Below are positions 41,621 through 49,167 of a DNA stretch of 64,000 nt, piece by piece. The translations under genes and the position numbers were made by a program. Source of the stretch: a virus; IMG/VR virus record IMGVR_UViG_3300036770_005754, positions 112,559 to 176,558 of that record, one strand, 5' to 3'. The notes under the pieces were generated by a model. It was not told the DNA's origin. It searched no databases and was given only the letters and a program-made list of their open reading frames with translations. Position 1 is the stretch's first letter, and every line of letters begins with the position of its first letter.

Positions 41621-42321
41621 TACAAAAACCTCTCTATACGAGCGAAATCATCATCACTCAAACGATCTCTTGGTGACAATAACCTACCACAGAAAAAATG
41701 CACAAAGTCGCCATTATTGATTGTGCATATCGCTAGCCCCCGCAAAGCAGCTTTATACCAATTCTTGATACCACAATCCCATAACCTTACCCACATCATA
41801 ACACCACTATCACAGACGTTACAATCCACCAACCATCTAACCATTGCTGAAAGATCAAATATCTTAACATCTATATTGCCGGACCGCTCTGAGATACCAA
41901 AAGAACCACTTATTCTTGATATGTCCCAAATTGTCGGACAAGGATGGATAGGACCAAACGGCAACCTATATGAACCGGCCATTATTGCACCACTCATGAT
42001 AGCATTAACCAGCCCGATAGCCCAATCTCTACCTGATATCAGACAGTCTGGTTCAATATGAATAAAATATAGATCTCCTCTGTTTCTCAAAAATTCTACA
42101 GCTACATCTATACCTTCGCCATGTGATAATTTGCGGCCGCCAGCATCTAGAACGACACAATTATCATCGAAATACTCATCGGGCATTGGTTCAGATAGAT
42201 TGTTGACTAGAATAACCTCTTCCGAAAAATGCTCTCTTAAGCTACGTAGCATTACCTTTGGCCAATGATGATAAAAGATCACGGCGACGAACACAAACCT
42301 AATTGGCATGTGATGGAGCAT
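41617..42321 (-). CDS. Glycosyltransferase-like protein
   Basis: A 234-residue protein. Starts with FVFVAVIFYHHWPKVMLRSL and EEVILVNNLSEPMPDEYF, a Rossmann/GT-A-type start; YFIHIEPDCLISGRDWA has an acidic E-P-D where DxD is expected. Late aromatic/Asp region (GVMMWVRLWDCGIKNWY). It overlaps the ATP-grasp gene upstream by 23 bases. Probably another glycan-modifying enzyme. M5 (42309) is a possible start. Confidence 0.5.
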   Translation of the reverse strand: MLHHMPIRFVFVAVIFYHHWPKVMLRSLREHFSEEVILVNNLSEPMPDEYFDDNCVVLDAGGRKLSHGEGIDVAVEFLRNRGDLYFIHIEPDCLISGRDWAIGLVNAIMSGAIMAGSYRLPFGPIHPCPTIWDISRISGSFGISERSGNIDVKIFDLSAMVRWLVDCNVCDSGVMMWVRLWDCGIKNWYKAALRGLAICTINNGDFVHFFCGRLLSPRDRLSDDDFARIERFLY

Positions 42322-42940
42322 TATACCAAGACTTAGCTTTCCAAGAAGTGATTAACCATTCCATGTAGTCAGCACCATTCTCACCATACCAACCACAAGC
42401 AAATGGTAGATGAGATTCTACTAAGAGTAAAAGACCACTATCTGTTACTCCAAAATCGACGGCCCCAGAAAACCAATTCGGCCAATCTATGTTTAATTTT
42501 GGTGGGCAGGCATTTTCATCGCATCCAGAATACCATCCGGACGCTATTTCCCTTCCTTCAGCGATATAGTATCTCCATTCGTTAATAAAGTCGACAACTT
42601 CCGAGCACCAGTACATGTCATCCTCAAGTGCCGTCGAACCAGAAGTAATGAAAGGTTCGAACCTTTTGAAAGAAGTAGCCGACTTAATGAATAACCCTGG
42701 TCCTACTTCTTCCTTTGTCCTGAGTGTAATATTCCTGCCGAAGTAGCCAGCGAGAAACGCTGGATAGAAATCGATAATGTCTGGTAGTTTCGGTAATATT
42801 TGAAGACAATAATCAACTGAACCGACTGCTATTGTGTTTCGTTTCGGTTTTTTGATAAATTCAGCTTTGATTGATCTTTTCAATGACTGGAAATATATGG
42901 CACTAGCTTCTCTGCTACTAATTGGTTCTAGTGAAAACAT
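42299..42940 (-). CDS. ATP-grasp (R2K-type) domain protein
   Basis: A 213-residue protein. The C-terminal half has EVVDFINEWRYYIAEGREIA, WYSGCDENAC and FSGAVDFGVTDSGLLLLVES with GWYGENGADYMEW at the end. This [DE]-x-x-x-E-W-R-x-[YF]-[IV] ... D-x-G-V/x-x-x-L-x-x-V-E ... Y-G order matches R2K-clade ATP-grasp ligases I remember from phages, which are thought to join peptide or amino-acid-like groups with ATP. Its substrate is unknown. It overlaps a glycosyltransferase-like gene. Confidence 0.65.
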   Translation of the reverse strand: MFSLEPISSREASAIYFQSLKRSIKAEFIKKPKRNTIAVGSVDYCLQILPKLPDIIDFYPAFLAGYFGRNITLRTKEEVGPGLFIKSATSFKRFEPFITSGSTALEDDMYWCSEVVDFINEWRYYIAEGREIASGWYSGCDENACPPKLNIDWPNWFSGAVDFGVTDSGLLLLVESHLPFACGWYGENGADYMEWLITSWKAKSWYNAPSHAN

Positions 42941-42967
42941 ATTAATACTTAATTCTGAAGGTGCGGT

Positions 42968-43630
42968 TTAATTTTTAGACAGGCTATTGGTATTCCCTAC
43001 AATATTGTCTATTAATTGTTTGTCATCGCTCCTCAGATAATTGAGTACATCTACCATGCGATAGCCAAAAGCTAAACCGTGCAATAAATCTAGTTTACCG
43101 CCGGAACCACTTGCCTCAGACATCTCTTCGATAATATCCTCGTCGCCAGGCCATGCGATATAGAAGCCAGCAGGCCGTATGGAGGTGATTGGCGGAGTTG
43201 TAATATATGGCTGGACTAAAAACCCGCTTTCTCTTAATGATTCTAACGGGAGCCTGACCAAAGCAGCCAATCGCTCCCGCCTATGCATTTGGTTTATTGT
43301 AACCTCATCGCTTGGAGATGGTTGGTGTTTAGAAATCGTTTTGAAATTATCGACATGAAATCTTATTAATTTCTTAGTGATAATAGGCGAAATGTCATAA
43401 TGCTTTAATAATTTATGAATAGCTTGCGGAGCACGAATACGATGTAAAAATTTATCTTCTATACCATCCTCTCCATAGTATCCTTGCAAGTATTGAACAG
43501 CGGTTTGAGTATCGACACCAAATTCGTCGACGATACCGTAAACACCGATTCTGTCGGTCTTGCCTTGACCTAAAAGTGCTCTTTTCACTCTAGTCTCGAA
43601 GCGTTCTTCAGCGATTATATTAAGTCCCAT
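42968..43630 (-). CDS. Hypothetical protein
   Basis: About 220 residues from the ATG at 43630, which overlaps the stop region of the upstream gene. Charged, helical N-terminus (GLNIIAEERFETRVKRALLG), then DEFGVDTQTAVQYLQGYYG and a beta/Pro section (GFLVQPYITTPPITSIRPAG). No motif recognised. It is followed by the ATP-grasp gene. Confidence 0.6.
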   Translation of the reverse strand: MGLNIIAEERFETRVKRALLGQGKTDRIGVYGIVDEFGVDTQTAVQYLQGYYGEDGIEDKFLHRIRAPQAIHKLLKHYDISPIITKKLIRFHVDNFKTISKHQPSPSDEVTINQMHRRERLAALVRLPLESLRESGFLVQPYITTPPITSIRPAGFYIAWPGDEDIIEEMSEASGSGGKLDLLHGLAFGYRMVDVLNYLRSDDKQLIDNIVGNTNSLSKN

Positions 43631-44168
43631 AGCCAGATCTTGTGAAGAACTGCTGCGGCATACCCATGAGTGAACTCTTAGCTTTATATGGTTCACCAGG
43701 CTTTGTGAATTGTTTTGTAGACGGGCTCAGGTCAATGTGTCCAGACCGTTTATTTTCGAAAACTCTGGTAACGAAGTGTATGATGCGTCTTGGTGTGGTT
43801 TGGCGCGTGGCTGACGCATTCACACCTTCAGGGATTAATATCTGACCGGCTTTTATTTGTCTGGCTAGATCATGTAAATTATTATGATATGTTTCACCAA
43901 GATACATTCGATGCGTGCCAAGAACAAATAAATTCCATCCTATAATAGCTTTTCCTTGAGACATGTCTAATTCTTCGACATGTGGAACTACTTCAACTTT
44001 TGACGCAAGGGCCGGGACGACCATCGGGAGGTCTTGTATCAATGATGGATATAATTGACGATCAAAAGATTCAGTGAATCCTTTATCCATGAAATATTTA
44101 ATCAAAAGTCTGCGAACTACTTCTAGGTTCGCTCTTTGTTTCATTCTATCAATATCGTATGAATCCAT
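43620..44168 (-). CDS. Hypothetical protein
   Basis: A 182-residue protein with a GAGGA ribosome site and TAATG overlap with the upstream gene. Helical start (DIDRMKQRANLEVVRRLLIKY), then an aromatic-rich middle (IGWNLFVLGTHRMYLGETYHNN) and a basic C-terminal half with TRQTTPRRIIHFVTRVF. No family recognised. Confidence 0.6.
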   Translation of the reverse strand: MDSYDIDRMKQRANLEVVRRLLIKYFMDKGFTESFDRQLYPSLIQDLPMVVPALASKVEVVPHVEELDMSQGKAIIGWNLFVLGTHRMYLGETYHNNLHDLARQIKAGQILIPEGVNASATRQTTPRRIIHFVTRVFENKRSGHIDLSPSTKQFTKPGEPYKAKSSLMGMPQQFFTRSGYGT

Positions 44169-45355
44169 TAGTATTCCTCTTCATCTTCAATATATTCCTC
44201 AACTTCATCTATCAACTCTCTGAGTTCTTCTTTTATATTTTCTACGCTTGAATCTGAGTGTACTGCTTCGATCGTCCTGCTCAAAAGATCATGTATGAAG
44301 TTAGGGTCTCTCTTGGCTATCTTTGCGATTGTCTCCGCTAGCCTTGAATGTTCTGGAACGATTTTAAGGAAGCTCGTCCACAAGTGTGGGCCGATTTGGA
44401 TTAACCATGGCTCATCTGTTGTTTTGTCAGCGACTCTTAAGACTTTCTTCAGTTGCCCCTTCGACAAATGGGATAGACCATGGTGCGATAGTAATTCCAT
44501 AACGCCTTTAACTAGTTCTTGTATCAGAACTGGGAATATCATGGCTTGAGCTACAATTGTCGGTCGATCTTCATCGTCATATTCTACATTAGATGTGCCA
44601 ACTGCGGCACCAGCAAGGTTAGCGAGCGATGAATAATCCATTAACCAATATGTGTGTTCTGTGCCGGAGCTTAACTTATCATAAGCTTCTAATAATTGCG
44701 GGTCTAGAGCTTTCAATTCTGATTCGACGAATCTGTGCATCGTCATCATATTGTGGACGGCTGCTCCTTGCGTGAGAGCGTTCATGGTTATTCGTTTATT
44801 AATCTCACTGATATCGACGTCTTCCTCGTCTTCTTCATCATCATTATGATCTAGAGATACATTTTGTGTCAACCTTGCATCAAGAATATCTCTTGGAACG
44901 TTCCATATTTTGCTGACTACGTCTTTCGCTATTTCTTCTAGTTGTTTGGCATATCGGCTTTCTATTCGCATTATTTTGTGCATTATTTGATATGCACCGC
45001 CGCCGATGCTGTTCATGTCATATGCTTGTAAACCTGGAAATGTTTTTCTTACGCGTTCAGCACTGGTTTGGAATGCTCTCTGAGCTGATTCATGGCCGTA
45101 CATCGCCATAATAGGGTGTTTTGAGTACGGATGTGGTTGTTTTCTGATATCTTTCCAAAATCTTACTACGTTTTGGTGAGCTTCGTCGTCAAATGCTTCG
45201 GCGATTCTTTTCTTCCTTGCTTTTGGACGCGGGGCTTCTTTTGGTCTTGGTGGTGCGAAAGGATCGAAAGTCGGCTTTGGTTTTGGTTTCACCGGCGTAG
45301 GTGTTACCGGTTTTGTGGGTGCGGTAGTTGTGCCAGCTATTTCTCGTAGTTTCAT
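44168..45355 (-). CDS. Large hypothetical protein with Pro-rich head and acidic tail
   Basis: A 395-residue protein. Residues 15-50 are a Pro/Lys/Arg-rich disordered head (TPVKPKPKPTFDPFAPPRPK); the body is helical with an acidic insert (DDEEDEEDVD near 175) and segments IFPVLIQELVKGVMELLSHH and LQAYDMNSIGGGAYQIMHK; the last 20 residues are strongly acidic. No known family. It is the largest gene of this hypothetical block and might be structural or replication-associated. Confidence 0.65.
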   Translation of the reverse strand: MKLREIAGTTTAPTKPVTPTPVKPKPKPTFDPFAPPRPKEAPRPKARKKRIAEAFDDEAHQNVVRFWKDIRKQPHPYSKHPIMAMYGHESAQRAFQTSAERVRKTFPGLQAYDMNSIGGGAYQIMHKIMRIESRYAKQLEEIAKDVVSKIWNVPRDILDARLTQNVSLDHNDDEEDEEDVDISEINKRITMNALTQGAAVHNMMTMHRFVESELKALDPQLLEAYDKLSSGTEHTYWLMDYSSLANLAGAAVGTSNVEYDDEDRPTIVAQAMIFPVLIQELVKGVMELLSHHGLSHLSKGQLKKVLRVADKTTDEPWLIQIGPHLWTSFLKIVPEHSRLAETIAKIAKRDPNFIHDLLSRTIEAVHSDSSVENIKEELRELIDEVEEYIEDEEEY

Positions 45356-45401
45356 TCGGTCACCCGTAATTAATTTGCGAAGTTATAATAAATTTTCCTG
45401 A

Positions 45402-45611
45402 TCAATGACTCCCGTTTAAATATTCATCGATTTGGGTTCGCAATTTTAATATCATTTCTATACATGGCTCTGACATAACTTGATATATTTTTTCGTTCTT
45501 TGGTAGTATGTCTCTACGTAATGATCCTAGTGCTAATTCAGCCCTGATTAACTGTTCACGTACGACTTTCAATTCTTCATTGTTTCCGATCGTGTCTCGA
45601 ATTTCTTTCAT
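45402..45611 (-). CDS. Small helical protein
   Basis: A 69-residue coiled-coil-like protein (LKVVREQLIRAELALGSLR, then IYQVMSEPCIEMILKLRTQ). AAGG lies before the ATG. It is the first gene after the long structured non-coding region and may use it as leader. Unknown. Confidence 0.65.
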   Translation of the reverse strand: MKEIRDTIGNNEELKVVREQLIRAELALGSLRRDILPKNEKIYQVMSEPCIEMILKLRTQIDEYLNGSH

Positions 45612-45639
45612 TCTAGTGGCCTTACTAATGTAAGTTAGT

Positions 45640-46337
45640 AATCTTAACTATTCTAGTTTAATTTTTGGATAGGGTTTGGCTCCCCCCATACAAGGAGATA
45701 TTTGCGACAAAAGAAAATCGCGAACATCAACTCATATGATCTTGGTGACGACAGCGTGTCGCCCCATCCACGACATCAAGGCAAGCTCCAACACGAACCA
45801 ATTTCAGGGGGAAGCTGTGTGTTGGTCGAAACCTTTTGCCATTCTCCTACCCACGTCGCACTCCCGCCAAGGAGGCCGTACACTCTACCAGTTTTGGTGC
45901 CTTAGGAGATTCGAGTTACCTGAGATAACATCACTTACTGTCAGTCCATCAGCTTCGTCTAGGCTACGAATGATTTGAAATTTTTGGTTGCCAAATGGCG
46001 TTAACATCGAAGATTTTTCTTAATCCTAGACCCACTGCAGTAAAACTGAGTGATATCAGATTGGCATCCCAGGCATGTGGTACCTCAACCGTCGGGCTTG
46101 AGCTTCTTCTCTCCTTAAAACGCCCCTGTATTTCTTTTAGGCTCCAACATCATGTTGAAAACCAGCTACAGCAGGTGACCCGTACGCTTTTCGCCTTCGT
46201 GATCCGCACCCACCAAATGATGGATGGCAAGAATACTTAAGAACCAACTGTAGCCGATTGAGGGTTAACATTGCAGGAAGTAGCAAACAACGCTACTATG
46301 TCCGATCACAAGGACCGGGCGGCTCTGATCAACCGCT
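45640..46337 (-). ncRNA. Candidate large structured RNA (about 0.7 kb)
   Basis: More than 700 bases without a convincing gene in an otherwise packed genome, GC-richer than the flanking genes and full of local stems: 45741-45750 with 45771-45780; 45788-45794 with 45819-45825 (CCAACAC/GTGTTGG); 45843-45849 with 45903-45909 (TCTCCTA/TAGGAGA); 45954-45958 with 45966-45970; 45983-45987 with 45991-45995; 46084-46090 with 46094-46102; 46145-46149 with 46153-46157; 46279-46284 with 46292-46297; 46319-46322 with 46333-46336. Length and phage context recall ornate large RNAs such as GOLLD or ROOL, but I cannot match it to either. Strand is inferred from co-direction with neighbours and a promoter-like site at 46340-46370. 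Confidence 0.5.
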
Positions 46338-46339
46338 AA

Positions 46340-46370
46340 AATATAAATACTAAGAAAGAGAAACAAACAA
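46340..46370 (-). promoter_or_regulatory. Possible promoter for the structured RNA
   Basis: On the minus strand a TTGTTT (46370-46365) is followed after 17 bases by TTTATA (46347-46342), overlapping TATATT. About seven bases later the first hairpin of the non-coding region begins (46336). On the plus strand the same spot contains TATAAATA, the T4 late-promoter consensus, pointing into the SbcD gene; its use would give antisense RNA. Confidence 0.3.
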
Positions 46371-46372
46371 CA

Positions 46373-47476
46373 TCAAAACTCACTAGACTCAATAACATAC
46401 AACTCATCACCCTCATGCATTACCTCATCATTGCACCTATTCAAAATAGCAATATCAAGATCCTTAATATTCTTTGAATCACGCTCAACCCAAACCATAA
46501 ACAAATTATGATGCAAAGCAGGAGAAGGGCCCTCCAAAATCTTCTCAGCATCAGGCTCCTTCTTAGGCTTCATCTCCATTAGCCTAACATCCTTGGCACC
46601 CCTCTTAAGTAATTCCTGCTTAAGAACAGCTTTCTCATCATTGGTAAAATCTCGATCCAAAGCGATTCTAACCATCGCCCCAGAGACATCAGCCGACTTC
46701 ACAGACTCATCAGAAATAGTAGTGAATTGTGGAGGCTGAGGAACGTCAGGAAAATAACGTGACCCAGCCTTCCAAATATTCACGAATTTATGGTTTGACG
46801 CCTCAATATCATAAACATAAAAACCATGCGGAACGTCTCCCTCATCAAACTTGAAAGGGATCGGAGAACCAGGATACCAAACATTTTCGCCAACTTGTTG
46901 CTTGCTATGAAAATGGCCAGTATAAACTCTCTTGAATGTAGAGTATTCAAAAGTCACACTGGACCAGTCCTTAAGCAAGAAGCAAGTGTTGAGTGTGGCA
47001 CTCCGAACGCCTATATGAGTTAATAAAATGTCTTCATTGGGTCTATATTTTTCATGTTCCATGATGGCCCTAACGACTCTCATATATGCCTTTTCATAAG
47101 TTATGAATGGCAAGATCCAAAACTGCTGATTATCGATATCCAATAATTTGACATCTTCGATTACAGTCAGATGTTTCTTCAAAGGTGTCAGACTATTGAC
47201 TCCCCAAGAATGCCTCAAGAACATGTCATGATTACCAGGGAATACTATCCAATTTTGGCCGTATTTCTCTTTTGTTTCCTCAAAAAATCTTGCAACTTGC
47301 GAATTCACATCGATTTCAATCGCCTGCCTATTATGATAGAGATCACCTAGAACAAACATCACATCAATCTCATGTTCCGCACAATATTCACGCATTACGC
47401 GACAGGCCCAAAGTATATCATCAGTACGCCCGGGCACACCAAAATGAATATCAGCAGTAATTCCGACGCACGTCAT
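46373..47476 (-). CDS. SbcD / gp47-like nuclease (Mre11 family)
   Basis: A 367-residue metallophosphoesterase. Motifs in order: ITADIHFG (Asp9, His11), FVLGDLYHNR (Asp45, His48), FPGNHDMF (Asn, His near 81-83), LLTHIGV and YTGHFHSKQ, the full di-metal site of Mre11/SbcD/T4 gp47. C-terminal 120 residues are the DNA/Rad50-contact region with a predicted helix. With SbcC (50884) it forms the recombination nuclease that processes DNA ends. The two genes are on opposite strands and separated by 3.4 kb, unlike the usual adjacent pair. Confidence 0.88.
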   Translation of the reverse strand: MTCVGITADIHFGVPGRTDDILWACRVMREYCAEHEIDVMFVLGDLYHNRQAIEIDVNSQVARFFEETKEKYGQNWIVFPGNHDMFLRHSWGVNSLTPLKKHLTVIEDVKLLDIDNQQFWILPFITYEKAYMRVVRAIMEHEKYRPNEDILLTHIGVRSATLNTCFLLKDWSSVTFEYSTFKRVYTGHFHSKQQVGENVWYPGSPIPFKFDEGDVPHGFYVYDIEASNHKFVNIWKAGSRYFPDVPQPPQFTTISDESVKSADVSGAMVRIALDRDFTNDEKAVLKQELLKRGAKDVRLMEMKPKKEPDAEKILEGPSPALHHNLFMVWVERDSKNIKDLDIAILNRCNDEVMHEGDELYVIESSEF

Positions 47477-47549
47477 AAAACACCCTTTCTATAGGATACA
47501 AAGATATTTTTAAAATACACTCGGCAAAATTATTGTGGAGGGTCTAAAT

Positions 47550-48065
47550 ATGTTTCACGCAGAACGCATGTCACTAAGTGATGGCCAATCATATCAAAAT
47601 GTGTTAGTATATGAGGATGATGATATAGCCGAGGAAGATAAAATATTCGAAGAATGGACAAAAGTCATAATAGCAGATGGCGAAAGAATATTACTACACT
47701 TGTGGAAAATAAAAGTCATACATCTAGACAAAACCGTCCGAAGCACAAAGAATTCAATAAAGGCTGATAGGCTAATATTAGATGGAAACATCTCATATCA
47801 AGACATCTCGATAATACCACATCCGGAATTTGAAGAAGCTGGTGTGCCACATTACTTTATCGGCCATATCGGGGGTATAGCTGGGCAATTGACCTATTCA
47901 TGTCAAGGCGGAACATATATTACTCACGACACCAACGTCTCGAGCATTATCATGCGTTCTTCAAGAAGGACTGGCGTTTCAGCTGCGTCAGCACCGATGA
48001 TTAGTAAATCAACTTTACCATTAAAATTAGCGAGAACCACGAAAATTAAGAAAGATCAGAAATAA
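47550..48065 (+). CDS. Hypothetical protein
   Basis: About 171 residues from ATG 47550, which has GGAGG eight bases upstream (the frame is open from a GTG 15 bases earlier). Acidic helical start (YEDDDIAEEDKIFEEWTKV), strand LLHLWKIKVIHLD, then VPHYFIGHIGGIAG and a basic C-terminal tail (LKLARTTKIKKDQK). No family recognised. First plus-strand gene of the 47.5-53.6 kb run, divergent from SbcD. Confidence 0.65.
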   Translation: MFHAERMSLSDGQSYQNVLVYEDDDIAEEDKIFEEWTKVIIADGERILLHLWKIKVIHLDKTVRSTKNSIKADRLILDGNISYQDISIIPHPEFEEAGVPHYFIGHIGGIAGQLTYSCQGGTYITHDTNVSSIIMRSSRRTGVSAASAPMISKSTLPLKLARTTKIKKDQK

Positions 48066-48203
48066 TTCTATAGCTTATAAATTACTTGATTGTATTTTAT
48101 GATTATGTAACCATAATACTGCGCATTAACCGGCCGCGACAGAAGTCCTGAGGTGGTCATTACTTGGTCAATCTACCTGTTTGAAGGCGATTAGAGAATA
48201 CAA

Positions 48204-48401
48204 ATGCCACGATATAGAGTCAGCGGAACAGTAATAGCTTCAAAATATCTCGGAGAATTTGAGGCCGATACCGAAGAGGAGGCTATCGAAATGGCACTTA
48301 GCAGTGAAAATGCTTACGTAAGCCTGTGCCATCAATGTTCTGGCGAATGTGAAAACCCAGAAATTCACGATGCGAACGCGGAACCGATCGATGAAGAATA
48401 A
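48204..48401 (+). CDS. DpnD/PcfM-like small protein, copy 1
   Basis: A 65-residue protein: YRVSGTVIASKYLGEFEAD, EEEAIEMALSSENAY, then HQCSGEC and an acidic end. The strand, E-x-E-A, A-x-E-x-A helix plan resembles the DpnD/PcfM-like fold. It is a tandem duplicate of 48436-48672, nearly identical over the first 45 residues. Confidence 0.7.
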   Translation: MPRYRVSGTVIASKYLGEFEADTEEEAIEMALSSENAYVSLCHQCSGECENPEIHDANAEPIDEE

Positions 48402-48435
48402 TCGCTGGTTAATCCGCTGTTTGGAGAAATACGAA

Positions 48436-48672
48436 ATGCCACGATACAGAGTCAGCGGAACAGTAATCAGCGGAGCAATAATTGCTTCAAAATATCTTGG
48501 AGAATTTGAGGTTGGCACCGAGGAGGAGGCCATCGAAATGGCACTTAGCAGTGAAAATGCTTACTTAAGGCACGCTAGAATATTGATAGCACAGACGGAT
48601 TTTTGTGACTGCTGCGGAATTCATGATGCGAGTGCGGAACTGATTGAGGAATCTATCGAGCAGCCTCAGTAG
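48436..48672 (+). CDS. DpnD/PcfM-like small protein, copy 2
   Basis: A 78-residue paralogue of the preceding gene, starting at ATG 48436. It differs by an SGAI insert after the first strand and by a different C-terminus (ILIAQTDFCDCCGIHDAS) that still keeps the Cys cluster. Nucleotide similarity between the copies is high, so the duplication looks recent. Confidence 0.7.
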   Translation: MPRYRVSGTVISGAIIASKYLGEFEVGTEEEAIEMALSSENAYLRHARILIAQTDFCDCCGIHDASAELIEESIEQPQ

Positions 48673-48741
48673 CTCGAGCAATCACATTGAGTCTCAGAGC
48701 GAGTAGCTCAAACCGGTAATCCCCTTGGTACAGGCAAAGGA

Positions 48742-49041
48742 ATGACGACATTGGCTCAGCAAAAGCAGACGGTGATTGCATTTGTCAAGCATTTTGGGTG
48801 TATTCAATATGGTGTATATCACGCACAATATCTTGGCGGCTACGTTTTGCGATGTAATGGGAGATACGTGGAGCAGGAGTATGACAATGTAGGCGATGAT
48901 CTAGATGGGTGGTCAATTACCGAGATTCCATCAGAATCCAATGTGATTATGGTATGGGAGGGCGAGTGCGAAAACGAGTGGTGTGGTAAATGGCGACAGC
49001 CTACCGCTGATGAGTTGCAATCGCTAACAGAGGAGCCATAG
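48742..49041 (+). CDS. Hypothetical small protein
   Basis: A 99-residue protein (VIAFVKHFGCIQYGVYHAQY, then GDDLDGWSITEIPSESNVIM and EGECENEWCGKWRQP). Start at ATG 48742 follows AAGGA. The C-x-x-E-W-C pair might bind metal. No family recognised. Confidence 0.6.
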   Translation: MTTLAQQKQTVIAFVKHFGCIQYGVYHAQYLGGYVLRCNGRYVEQEYDNVGDDLDGWSITEIPSESNVIMVWEGECENEWCGKWRQPTADELQSLTEEP

Positions 49042-49167
49042 CAATGACCTTTCGGACACATCGCCGCTGGTCAGCCCTACGACGCACATGTGACTAAATG
49101 GAAATTAGAACCACCATGGCTCTTCAAGACTATTTCACCATCTACATCCTATTTCGGGTAATAATAA

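Noticed and set aside
45676-46240. Plus-strand ORFs of 100, 67 and 81 residues in the long gap
   Set aside because: Composition is not protein-like, no ribosome sites, and they mutually overlap in different frames; the stem-rich RNA reading explains the region better.
46342-46349. TATAAATA as a T4-type late promoter on the plus strand
   Set aside because: It points into the SbcD gene in antisense and I did not find similar octamers consistently before the structural genes, so a single match in AT-rich DNA is weak.
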